From Corydoras sp. C115 (Eukaryota > Chordata > Actinopteri > Siluriformes > Callichthyidae): 64,000 nucleotides of DNA. Positions within the stretch are counted from its first letter, which is position 1, and each line of letters starts with the position of its first letter. Below, piece after piece: positions 47,026-57,497 of this stretch. The stretch spans positions 400,491 to 464,490 of the forward strand of contig JAFMOC010000428.1 of NCBI GenBank assembly GCA_019802505.1, in the 5' to 3' direction. The translations under genes and the position numbers were made by a program. The notes under the pieces were generated by a model. The model was not told the origin of the DNA and ran no database searches. It worked only from the letters and a program-made list of their open reading frames with translations.

Positions 47026-47456
47026 GTGAGTGCAATGATAATGAGATGAGATTACTGTACTGGAGAACAGACGGATCAGGAACGTGAAATTAGAACACAT
47101 TGTCTGATTTAGAAATTTTTTACCTCTAGGCTCAGCTGAAACGTATGCTCAGTGGTTGTAGCCATTCTTCTGAATTTTTAGTTTCAGTCAAAACACCAGC
47201 TGTTGCCTTGTGAACCCATCTTTTTGAATCTTCTTTTGAATCATGTTTCTTTTTTTTTTTTTTTTGTAGAACTAAGAACGAGAAATCTCCTAGGACTTTG
47301 AGCGTGATTCTGACTTCGGTTGTTGGTCCACGTTCTAAGATACTACAGCAGGAGAACCGTTTGTATCAGTATGTCGAATCAGGATCATATTTAACAACAT
47401 TAAAACCATTTGTCCGATGTTGAAAATAATGAATCAAAGGCCAATAACAGAATACA

Positions 47457-47620
47457 AATAGAATAGAATAGAATAGAATAGAATGCCTTTATTGTCATTA
47501 TACCCCACATACACAGTATACATCGTACAACGAGATTTAAGCTCCTTCTTAAAGTGCACACGGCGTAATATATAAATAGAAAGAAAACAATAGAAAAGAC
47601 ATTAGATAGAGTCGAACTCG
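47457..47620. repeat. Dispersed repeat with (AATAG)n end
   Basis: (AATAG)n followed by CCTTTATTGTCATTATACC. Same family as 30593-30900. Confidence 0.5.
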
Positions 47621-48031
47621 AAATTCCTGCATTCTTTAAAACCAAAAAAAATATGTACTGAAGGAAAATTGTTAACCAACGACATTCTCAAAAACATTTT
47701 AATTAAACCTTAATCCCGTCATGACCTTTTTAATGGTGAGAAAACAAAAAGACAGTGTGTGTATGTACAAATTTAGTCCTTAAAATCAATAATGCATCTT
47801 ATTTATGGAAAACTAAATTCATTAGGCTTAAAGTGTAACTAGTAGGTACAAAGTAAAGTGAAGTGTTTTTTTTTATACATATAATATTGTCAAATTTAAA
47901 AGGTATTCATCTTTTGAAATAAAAAGCCCAGAGTGAAAACCCAAAGTCTGATGATGTTTGCGTTTCAAAACATTTGCTGAACTGGTTTGAAGTATACGGG
48001 TTCAAAAGATGCTGAAACAGAAGGCATAACG

Positions 48032-48065
48032 ACAACCCTAGCAACTGTGAGGTCTCCACGGCAAC
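48032..48065 (+). promoter_or_regulatory. Two X-box-like (RFX) motifs
   Basis: ACAACC-CT-AGCAAC (48032-48045) and GTCTCC-AC-GGCAAC (48052-48065) each resemble the RFX X-box (two half sites with a 2-base spacer, RGYAAC on the right). They start 20 bases apart, two helical turns. RFX factors drive ciliary genes in animals. Confidence 0.4.
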
Positions 48066-48118
48066 ATCCCCTCCCTCTGCCTCGCCTGCTCATCGGCTGC
48101 AGCAGAACTCGCGCAGCG

Positions 48119-49109
48119 ATGGTCCAAGCCATGCGTGATGAAGCTCGGCAGACCGGATTAAAAGAGAAAAATAAGACGGCGATGCGCTCGAACCACCAAC
48201 TGTTCCTGCTGAATCTTGCCGAGCAGGAACATGCTGAGTAAGCACGTCCCGATCACAGGAATGTACGGCACAGAGAGGAGACTACGTGGCCGGAATAGAG
48301 AGACTGTAAGGAGCATCATCTGGCATGCTTGTCCTTTACTGTGCTGAGTCTGTACTGTTGGCTCTGATTGCTTTATTAAAGTGATGGAACCTGCTGTGCT
48401 CATCTTCCTCCTGTACCTGATGATTGCTCATGAGCTGGTGTGCGGATTGATGGAGTACCGGGCTCGAGCTGCCAAACCACACAAGCGCACAGCTTTGACC
48501 TGGCGCTCCAGGTGAGATCATAGTTGACAATATAGTAACTTGTCTATATATATATATTTCATTCATTATCTCGCACTTTATCCACTATTAGGGTCGCGGT
48601 GGGGTTCCCCATGCCCATCCAGGGGAGAACGTTTCGGGCGCTGGGCAGATAGACCCAGGACAGGGTGCCAATCCATCGCTGGGCTATATATATCATTCAT
48701 TCATTCATTATCTCCCGCTTTATCCTCTATTAGGGTCGCAGTGGGGTTCCCCATGCCCATCCAGGGGAGAACGTCTCGGGCGCTGGGCAGATACACCCAG
48801 GACAGGGCGCCAATCCATCGCTGGGTACACACTCACTCACACATCTTTTTAAAATATAATCAGCCTAAAAAGCACTTAATAGACATTAAGCATCTGTTAA
48901 CTTTGTATAAATCACATTAGAAGTGTTTAGAAGACATTTCAACATTGCATTACAATACATTAATTAAATGTAAATGTTAACCCAGCTGTTTTTTTTTCCT
49001 TCTCTGTAGTTCTCGTATTTGCCACGGAAAATGGAGAGTCAGCAGCAAGACCGTGAGGACCAGTAGAAGAGACTCAAGGAAGAGCGGTCGTATAGTCAGG
49101 AAGGCCTAA
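48119..49109 (+). CDS. Possible small unrecognised gene (three exons)
   Basis: I do not recognise this gene. The first open segment, 48119-48237, could encode about 40 residues rich in Arg, Lys, Gln and Glu (MVQAMRDEARQ start) and ends at a GTAAGC donor. A spliced alternative starts at ATG 48231 and joins 48231-48237, 48382-48511 and 49010-49109 through good GT-AG sites. It gives an in-frame 78-residue product with a hydrophobic N-terminus (PAVLIFLLYLMIA) and a Ser/Arg/Lys-rich tail (RTSRRDSRKSGRIVRKA). The X-box-like pair just upstream hints at expression in ciliated cells, and the first segment loosely recalls small axonemal microtubule-inner proteins. Both readings are inference. It could also be non-coding. 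Confidence 0.3.
48559..48684 (-). repeat. Truncated V-SINE (tail third)
   Basis: Minus-strand 3' fragment between (TA)n tracts. Confidence 0.8.
48692..48843 (-). repeat. Truncated V-SINE (tail third)
   Basis: A second minus-strand 3' fragment directly after the first and in the same orientation. Confidence 0.8.
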
Positions 49110-51042
49110 TGCTGATCAGGACTTGCTCTGGACCTTCATTGTAACTTAAAACTGATGGTATAATTCAGCCATGCCGCACATTGCCTTTTAATTTTGGGAG
49201 TAATCACCCCCCCCCCTTTCAATGCCTTTTTCTTTAGAGGTTCTCCGCTGCCACCCATCAGTGTGGATACAGGTAATCACACGAGCAGCCACTGGTGTAC
49301 AGTCCTGGTGTATGACTGTCGAGGTCACATGGCACAGGTTTAATGCTGACTCACTTTCTTTGGGATCAAAACACCAGCATGTCATCAATCTCCAAATAAC
49401 TTTTTGCACACTTTGGGGTGTAGCTCACGTTGCCGCTTATGAACAGTAGAATTGTCTTTGTTAACACGATAAGACTTTAAATGTTGTCACTACAAAATGC
49501 CATGCATGGTGTTTGTGCTTTTTTGCTGAGAGCTATGTCCTTAAAAAACATATTTCAGGTATTAATGCGTCCCAATCTAAAGAAAAAATAAACATGAATC
49601 CCTTAAGAATGTGACTGCATGAATGTATTTGTCTGCCCTGCTTCCCATCAAATGAGCACTGGGGTAGTTCCAGTACCCCCAACCACATTTAGAAATATGA
49701 ATAATATGTTTGCAGTCCAAACAACACACCATTTAACCAAAACTTTTCTGTTTATTTCTGTTGATGAGATTAATTTGGTGAATTGTGTAATCTATCTATA
49801 ATGACTATTTTCATATCTGCAGCACGTGACGTCATCAGATAGATTATTCTTTTTTATACTATTTGTTTCTTTAATAGAAACTGTAGGTGCAGATTTAAGG
49901 ATGACCAGGTTCTGTATATTTTATTCATTTAAACCAAGTAAGTGTTCATTGTATGTCAAGACCTTCTTGGTTAAGCTCAGTCACATCTTGCTGAGTGGGT
50001 GGTTGATGGATCTCGGCTTGTCCTTGGGGCTCCTGCTTCCCAAGGTGGCTGCCTCAGCTAACGGTGGCAGCTTGTTGCTTGTAACAGCGTTATAATGTGA
50101 AGCAGCAGCAGCCAACCACATGTTCAGGGTGAATGGGACATGTAAAGGGTGAATGGGATAGTGACAGATAGTGGCCTTACATAGTAAGGGTCCGAAAATG
50201 TCCTTTAAACCCTGCAAATTCTCAAAAAAAATGTAGGTGTCAAGATCTAAATGACTTTCTTATATGTTTATAAATAATATTTATAATTGGAATCTCATCA
50301 AATGAATGTGTTTCTGATGCCCACATGGCTTTGATTTTATATTACAAAGCAAGCAGGATAAATATGACTAGAGTAAAGAACTGGGGTGTTGGGTACATTG
50401 AGGTTGACTCAATGTCTTTAGGATAATATTTAAATGACAATTAACTGACTAAGTTAATTGCATTTATGTGGATGTTAAACATGAGAATGAGAGACAAACA
50501 ACCTGAGAAAAAAACTGCCCTGTTACAGATTTAGCCTTTAAGTCCAAACCCTTAGCTGAAAAAGAGAAACTCATCAATCTCAATGTAGCATGTAATTATG
50601 TGCTGAGAAGCATATTACCTGAAGCGAAAGAGCAAATCAGTACATTTGTGATTCAGCAGTCGGTTATGCATCAGTGACTGTACATCCCAAAGGAGGACGC
50701 AAAATATTACATAATAATTCAGGGAATTAGTAAAAAAAAAAAGTACAAAAGATTTTGGATGGAAAGTAAAATAATTATTGTGAACCATTTCTCTTTCGTC
50801 ATTTGAAGGCCTGGAACCAATTATTTTGGAGCATGATGCTGAGTTGGTATCATTATAAGCCTTTCATTGTGCTCTCAGCTGTAACGGATTAGCAGTAGGA
50901 GTTCCTAGAAGCGTCATAGGAGACATTTAAATGAAGGACTGAGAATCGGGTACGCATAGCCCTTCAGCCATCGTCAGATCGTTATTTCCCAAAAGTTAAG
51001 TAAAGGTTAAGCTCATTATATCAGTGTATCTCGCCGTCTGCC
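49110..51042 (+). other. Intergenic region upstream of GS1
   Basis: AT-rich, with no gene or known repeat recognised. The 100 bases before the GS1 start may contain its promoter, but no clear TATA box stands out. Confidence 0.5.
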
Positions 51043-53062
51043 ATGTCGTCCTCTGTATCAGCTAGTTCTCAGCTGAATAAGGTGCTGCGCTCTCACTACC
51101 TGTCTCTTCCTCAGACGGGACTCTGTCAGGTCACCTATATCTGGATTGATGGCTCTGGAGAGAACCTGCGCTGCAAGACGAGAACCCTGGAGGCCGAACC
51201 CAACAGCATAGAGGGTATTTTAAGAATGCGTATATACACTTTAAACTGTTGACGATGATGGTATTGATTGATTTGGGGCATTTTTTTTTTTATTAAACGT
51301 GACATCGTTGAATGTCCTTTTATCTTAGATATTCCAGAGTGGAATTTCGACGGCACCAGCACCAAGCAGATTACAGACACTCTTATCAGTGACTTGATAT
51401 TGCTGCCAGTGTGCTTATTTAGAGACCCTTTCACTTTGGATCCCAACAAGCTGGTGCTGTGTGAAGTACTCCATCAGGACCGGACACCAGCTGGTATGAA
51501 AACCAATGGCAATAAAAACTGATTGTGTTGATTGTGACCCTGTTAAAATCTTTTTTTTCTTATAATATTTAATGTCATAAACCTCACAGACACAAACCAC
51601 CGGCATTCGTGTAAGAACACAATGGAGAAGGTGACGGAGTGCCGTCCGTGGTTTGGGATGGAGCAGGAGTATGTCTTGTTGGGAATAGATGGACATCCTT
51701 ATGCCTGGCCGTCATGCGGATATCCAAAACCACAGGGTGAGAAGTTGTGACGTTTAGATTGGATTTTATAAGGTTGTCCTCCTATGGGAAAATACCGTTA
51801 CGCAATGTATGTTTCAGGTCCGTATTATTGTGGGGTCGGCGCAGACCGAGCTTATGGCAGAGACATTATGGAGTGTCACTATAAAGCCTGTATCTATGCA
51901 GGCGTCAAAATCTGCGGCGCCAATGCGGAGGTTCTGCCCTCTCAGGTAATATGGACAGTTATCGAGTAACCAAATGAAGTTTATTGATTTATTGACATAA
52001 TTTTTTAAATTTTTTAAAAATTTTTTTTATTGAGGGGTAAAATCAGCAATACACTGGATAAACAAGAATACAACAGTGAATTGCATCAAAATACGAGAAA
52101 ATAAACAGTGTCTATTTAATTAAGACATCCTCAAGAATTTTATAGAATTTTTTAATTCATTATAATTTTATAACCCCTAAAACTATTGACAAACACTCAC
52201 ACACCAACAGCACAGACACAGACCAGTGTACTATATCAAGAGATCGGAACCCATTTAAAATGAAATGTGACGTGATTTATTATTACACGTTGCTGAATTT
52301 CTTCTCAAGCTTGGTTTACTTTTGTGAAGTGGGAGTTCCAGGTTGGACCATGTGAAGGAGTTGAGGCTGGAGATCACCTGTGGATGGCGCGTTTCCTGCT
52401 GCACAGAGTGTGTGAGGACTTTGGCATGGTTGCCACTCTCGACCCCAAACCCATAGAGGGGAACTGGAATGGATCTGGCTGCCACACTAACTTCAGCACT
52501 GAAGCCAGCAGAGCAGAGGGAGGACTAGAGTGAGTACACTGTGGTTCAAGGGCTAAAGGACAGGAACTACATTCTGCATATTTTACACATTGTCTGTTAT
52601 CATTTACATATGTGTTAAAGGTGTAGCTGCTTAAACACTTGCTTTAAAGCTATTTAACCCTTCGTTACCGTAGTTTGATTGTCAGTATGATTTTGCATCT
52701 TAATTTAAATCTTTTAATTTGCATTTAACCAGACACCTGGAGATGGTCATTGAAAAGCTGCGTCTTCACCACATGGAGCACATTGAAGTCTACGATCCGA
52801 ACGGCGGTCAGGACAACAAGAGAAGACTCACGGGCCTCCACGAGACCTCCGACATCCACGTGTTCTCGGCCGGTTTGGGCAGCCGAAGTCCAGCATCCGC
52901 ATTCCTCTTCAGGTGGGTCAGAACAAGTGCGGCTATTTAGAGGACCGCCGTCCTTCCTCCAACTGTGACCCGTATGCGGTGACCAACGCTATTGTGAAGA
53001 CCTGCCTGCTGGATGAGGACGGAGAAGTCCTGAGCGGTCCTGATGTAAATGAACTGGAGTAA
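51043..53062 (+). CDS. glul: Glutamine synthetase-like 1 (GS1), catalytic residues kept, 1-base lesion in last exon
   Basis: Glutamine synthetase joins ammonia to glutamate using ATP, as a decamer of two stacked pentamers. Exons: 51043-51214, 51329-51493, 51590-51736, 51818-51945, 52330-52529, 52733-53062, giving 380 residues if one base is restored. Blocks: IWIDGSGENLRCKTRTL, WNFDGTST (Asp63 and Ser66 in human numbering), WFGMEQEY (Glu134, Glu136), GVGADRAYGRDI, ANAE and WEFQ (Glu196, Glu203), NWNGSGCHTNFST (His253), RRLTGLHE (Glu305), and YLEDRRP (Glu338). The region after FDGTST and other parts differ from the classical vertebrate enzyme. Near 52889 one T is missing compared with GS2 and GS3 (AGTCCAGC against AGTTCCAGC), which breaks the frame about 57 codons before the end. 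It could be an assembly error. Confidence 0.88.
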
Positions 53063-53375
53063 ACGAGTGATGGAGAGCCGGACCTGCTGATGTCGTGAGA
53101 TTACCTTAAAACTTTAATGTTGTCTTCGAAACTGTCCAGTTATTGCTTAAATTACTAAAATTGAAGATGTTCACAAATAAAGTGTGTCCTAAAGTATTTA
53201 TTAATCACTCTCTGATTTCCTTACAGAGAAACGTTATTTCCAGTGTAACATGAGTCTGAGTGCTAAAGAATGAAATTAGATTCCCAAAAGGATTAATACC
53301 CCAATTATCAGATAGTATTTCAGTTAGAAGATGCTGAAAAACAGGCTTTAATTTAAATTAATGTTATGTATCAAC

Positions 53376-53510
53376 TGCCCAGCGATGGATTGGCACCCTG
53401 TCCTGGGTGTATCTGCCCAGCGCCCGAAACGTTCTCCCCTGGATGGGCATGGGGAACCCCACCGCGACCCTAATAGAGGATAAAGCGGGAGATAATGAAT
53501 GAATGAATGA
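53376..53510 (+). repeat. 5'-truncated V-SINE with 13-base target duplication
   Basis: The tail third only, flanked by GTTATGTATCAAC (53363-53375 and 53511-53523). Confidence 0.85.
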
Positions 53511-53704
53511 GTTATGTATCAACAGTGGCTGTCACTAGAAGCATCACAAAGTGCATTTTGAGTAACTGAGTCCGAATGGCACCATCTTCTTTTTAAGCAA
53601 TTGATCTTTCCAGTGTCTGTAATTACCCTTAGTGGATAATAACGAAATGCTTTACTAATTGTTAACATGAGTATTTGAGTATTTTATTCCTTATATGACT
53701 TTAA

Positions 53705-53752
53705 GCTTCCACATTTCTACATTTCAGAGGTAAAAGGTTGAAATGTGGAAGC
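53705..53752. repeat. Short perfect inverted repeat (hairpin)
   Basis: GCTTCCACATTTC (53705-53717) and GAAATGTGGAAGC (53740-53752) are exact 13-base complements around a 22-base loop. A related 11-base pair lies at 54663-54700. Confidence 0.8.
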
Positions 53753-54662
53753 ATGAAGTTGCATTAAAAAAATCATGCTGTCCTTCGCAAAAAGACTTTT
53801 TTTAAAAAAAAAAAGAAAGAGAATAAAACAGCAGACGAAAACTGTTTCTGAACTTGTCTGATGTTTTATTCTGTTTCTTGTTAAAATGAGGTCACAATGT
53901 GAGCTTCACAAAGTGAAGTTTGTTTTCCGTAAAGGTTTAGATAAGATGTTTCAAAGATTCGAGAAAAAATAACAGACCTTATCTCTAAATAAAAGAAAGA
54001 TCGGTGAGGTTTCGTTTCCAGAAAAACAGAAAATTCATCAGTTGATTTTATTAATACGTGAGACCTGAAGAGACGGATTGATGAATCCCTTCTGGCGTTT
54101 TTCTTACAGCTCAGTTTTCATACATAATGAGTTTAAGGAACAAGATGTTCCTCAGCCCTTATTTAAAAACACATAATTACACTTTATACAGAAAAGGCCC
54201 TTCATTATTTCCAGTGTTACATGCATCCACGTCCTGAAGAAACAAATTAGATGAACTGAATATGCAAATCAGCTCGGGATCTCAGAGGAGGATGAGGCAT
54301 CAGTGCATTTCTCAGGAGGCTTATACAAATGATTCAAATAGCTTTACGTCAAAAACCCGTTTTCAGCATTATGAGAGGTGTCACTGTTATCTATCCACTC
54401 CCCAAATATCTGATAAATGCTGAACAACAGGGTTTCATTATCATAAATGTTGCTCTGTGTTGTTACGAATTAACAGTGGGTGTCACTAGAGGCATCACAA
54501 AGTGCGTTTAAATGAATAATTGAGGTGCAGGGGTTACCATTTGGAGAAACCGAGTCCGAAGTGCATCATCTTCTTTCTAAGTAAGTGATCTTTCTACATG
54601 TCTGTAATTAGAATTGGAAATACTTTTCTTTACACTGAAAAAAAATATTTATACAACTTTCT

Positions 54663-54700
54663 GCTTCCACATTTCCACATTTCGACTCTAAAATATTAGA
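54663..54700. repeat. Short inverted repeat upstream of GS2
   Basis: GCTTCCACATT and AATGTGGAAGC, 11-base complements, followed by CTAAAGTTGCATTA as in the copy at 53705-53752. Confidence 0.75.
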
Positions 54701-54824
54701 ATGTGGAAGCCTAAAGTTGCATTAAATGAATGATGCAGTTTTGCTTTTAGATTCCCAGACTGCTCCATCAAAAATAAGAGCTTGCTCAACATATTTTTAT
54801 TTCTTTTTTGCTTCAGCTTCGGCA

Positions 54825-57497
54825 ATGTCGTCGTCCATCTCAGCTAGTTTCCAACTAAACAAGGTGCTTCGCTCGCACTACACCAGCCTTCCTCAGATGG
54901 GACTCTGTCAGGTCACCTATGTCTGGATTGATGCAACAGGGGAGAACCTGCGCTGCAAGACAAGAACCCTGAAAACTGAACCCAACAGCTTTAAAGGTCA
55001 TTTTAAAATGACTAAATTATTAAGTTTTAAAGCCATTCATAGTTATTTTTCTGTCCTGTTTAAACTTCTGAATAGTTTCATGTATTGGTGGGTTTGTCAT
55101 ATAAATGCCTGATATTCAATTTATTACAGATTTAATTAGTAATTACAGGTTTAATTAGTTAGATTGGTCTATTTAGTCATTTTAATTATCAGAAGTATAA
55201 TGGGTCATATGTTAATTTTTTTTTTACTTGATTTCATGGAAAGCACGTGTGCTTGTACCAATTTCTAATGTTTTTTTATTTTTCAAGAGTTTGGTAAGGA
55301 CAATATTGTAAAGTATGTATTTTCATTTTATTTATTTGTAGCAACAGTTTTACTAAAAATCACCTTTTAAACCTACTAAAATGTTTTTTTTATTATTTAT
55401 TTTATTTTTTTTTTTTGTGGTAGATGTTCCAGAGTGGAACATTTCTTGTAGGTGTATGGAGCCTGCTTTCAGTGAAATGATACTGGTACCAGTCTGTCTA
55501 TTCCGAGACCCTTTTACTTTGGACTTCAACAAACTGGTGCTGTGTGAGGTGCTCACGGTCGATCGGACTCCTGCGGGTAGGGAGAACATGTTAACATCCG
55601 CACATTGTATAAAGTGTGGGCTTGTTTATTATCTAAATTTAAAGAATTCAGTGCAGTGTGATATTTTTTTAATATATTTCTTACGCTGATGTTTATGAAC
55701 ATACCTCCTACATAGATTATATTTTAGTTCTTATTTATTCCAAGTTTTACACTCCGTGCACTTATGAAGTCAGTCTGCAGTGGCAGTGATGAAGAAGTCC
55801 TAAGAATTTGTATAAAATAAAGCAGTTATTACACCCACAATGTTCTGAAGAATAAGTTTTAAATACTGCAGTGATTGTTTTGTTAAAAACCTATTAATAT
55901 GCAGCACCTGATGCAAAGAAAATTTCACACATTAATCATTTTTAATTAATCGGTCATGTTTAACCATTAATGCTTAATATCCTTATTTTTATTACAACAT
56001 TAACATTAATACAGATTCAAATCACCGGGATCCGTGTAAGAAAATAATCGAGAAGGTGATGAAGGTCCATCCGTGGTTTGGGATGAAGCAGGAGTACGTC
56101 TTGCTGGGACTAGAGGGACATCCTCATGCCTGGCCATCGAAATTTCATCCTAAACCCCAAAGTAAGTATAATGTGAATATAATTATGAAGTCTGTTGATA
56201 AACTCTATATTAAATCTTCTAGGTCTTTGTTTCAGATCCCTATCACTGTGGCGTCGGTGCAGACAGGGTCTGTTGCAGGGACATTGTGGACTGTCACTAT
56301 AAAGCTTGTTTGTATGCGGGTGTCAAAATTTTTGGAGCCAATGCAGAGGCTGTGCCTTCTCAGGTAATTTCATGTCTACACGCCAAATAATTCCAGTATA
56401 TAAAAATAGATCAAATTGTCAATTAATACTCATTTCTGAATGTTGTGTTTTTGTAAAGTGGGAGTTCCAGGTTGGACCATGTAAAGGAGTTGAGGCTGGA
56501 GATCAACTGTGGATGGCACGTTTCCTGCTCCACAGAGTGTGTGAGGACTTTGGCTTAGTTGCCACTCTCGACCCCAGACCCATAGAGGGGAACTGGAATG
56601 GATCTGGCTGCCACACTAACTTCAGCACTGAAGCCAGCAGAGCAGAGGGAGGACTAGAGTGAGTACACTGTGGTTCAAGGGCTAAAGGACAGGAACTACA
56701 TTTCATCATTTATATATTTATAACGGCGGCACGGTGGCTTAGTGGTTAGCATGTTCGCCTCTCAGCGCTAGGGATTCCCGGTTCGAATCCCCATCTGGGT
56801 GGAGTTTCCATGTTCTCCCCGTGTCCGTGTGGGTTTCCTCCGGGTTCTCCGGTTTCCTCCCACAGTCCAAAAACATGGATCAAGTCAATTGAATTCTCAA
56901 AAATTGCCCCTTATAGAGTGTGTCTGTGTGAGTGAGTGAGTGTGTGCCCAGTGATGGATTGGCGCCCTGTCCTGGGTCTATCTGCCCAGTGCCCGAGACG
57001 TTCTCCCCTGGATGGGCATGGGGAACCCCACCGCGACCCTAATAGAGGATAAAGCGGGAGAAAATGAATGAATGAATATATTTATAACATATATATGTTT
57101 TTGCTTGCACTGTATCAGACACCTGGAAAGAGCCATTGAGAAGCTACGTCTGCAACACATCGAACACATCCGAGTCTATGATCCACATGGCGGTCAGGAC
57201 AACCAGAGAAGACTCACAGGCCTACAGGACACTCCCAGTCTTTATGAGTTCTCGGCTGGATTGGATTCCCGGAGTTCCAGCATCCGTATACCTGTTCAGG
57301 TGAGCCAGGCCAAGTGCGGTTATTTAGAGGACCGCCGTCCCGCCGCCATCTGTGACCCATATGATGTTATCGGTGCTATTGCAAAGACGTGTCTGCTGGA
57401 TGAGGAAAAAAATATTTCCAACGACTGTGATGCTAATGAAGTAAATAATGCATATCAGCCTCATTTAGATAAAATGATTGCAAAAAAAATAAAATAA
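54825..57497 (+). CDS. Glutamine synthetase-like 2 (GS2), probable pseudoenzyme
   Basis: Complete six-exon paralogue of GS1: 54825-54996, 55424-55576, 56015-56161, 56236-56363, 56459-56658, 57119-57497; 392 residues with no internal stop. The fold-defining blocks are kept (IWIDATGENLRCKTRTL, WEFQVGPC, NWNGSGCHTNFST, YLEDRRP). Key changes in human numbering are: the FDGSST loop replaced by ISCRCM (Asp63 and Ser66 lost), with four fewer residues than GS1 before FRDPF; MEQEY to MKQEY (Glu134, a metal ligand, to Lys); TGLHE to TGLQD (flap Glu305 to Asp); and DRAYGRD to DRVCCRD. The C-terminus reads through the usual stop into former 3' UTR. Intron 5 carries a SINE absent from GS3. I infer loss of normal synthetase activity with retained structure. 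Confidence 0.85.
56724..57075 (+). repeat. V-SINE in GS2 intron 5 with 13-base target duplication
   Basis: Full-length plus-strand copy flanked by ATATATTTATAAC. It is absent from GS3 and GS1 intron 5, so it inserted after the copies separated. Confidence 0.9.

Larger units (their letters stand above)
47026..48118 (+). other. Region after the last recognised mamdc4 exon
   Basis: AT-rich, with a retroelement-like repeat (47457-47620, (AATAG)n end). No transmembrane segment or second half of the sixth MAM domain can be read in any frame with plausible splice sites. Confidence 0.5.
53063..54824 (+). other. GS1-GS2 intergenic region, partly duplicated
   Basis: Blocks at 53515-53790 and 54470-54730 resemble each other (GTGGGTGTCACTAGAGGC, a CTTCCACATT hairpin, AAGTTGCATTA), and again the region at 59200-59400 before GS3. 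This shows that upstream sequence was copied with the genes. Confidence 0.65.

Noticed and set aside
49826..50095. 89-codon frame upstream of GS1
   Set aside because: No domain, no splice partners, AT-rich intergenic context.
54726..54824. In-frame N-terminal extension of GS2 before 54825
   Set aside because: The extension ends in a pyrimidine-rich stretch, and GS1 and GS3 start at the MSSS position. It is probably 5' UTR or intron.
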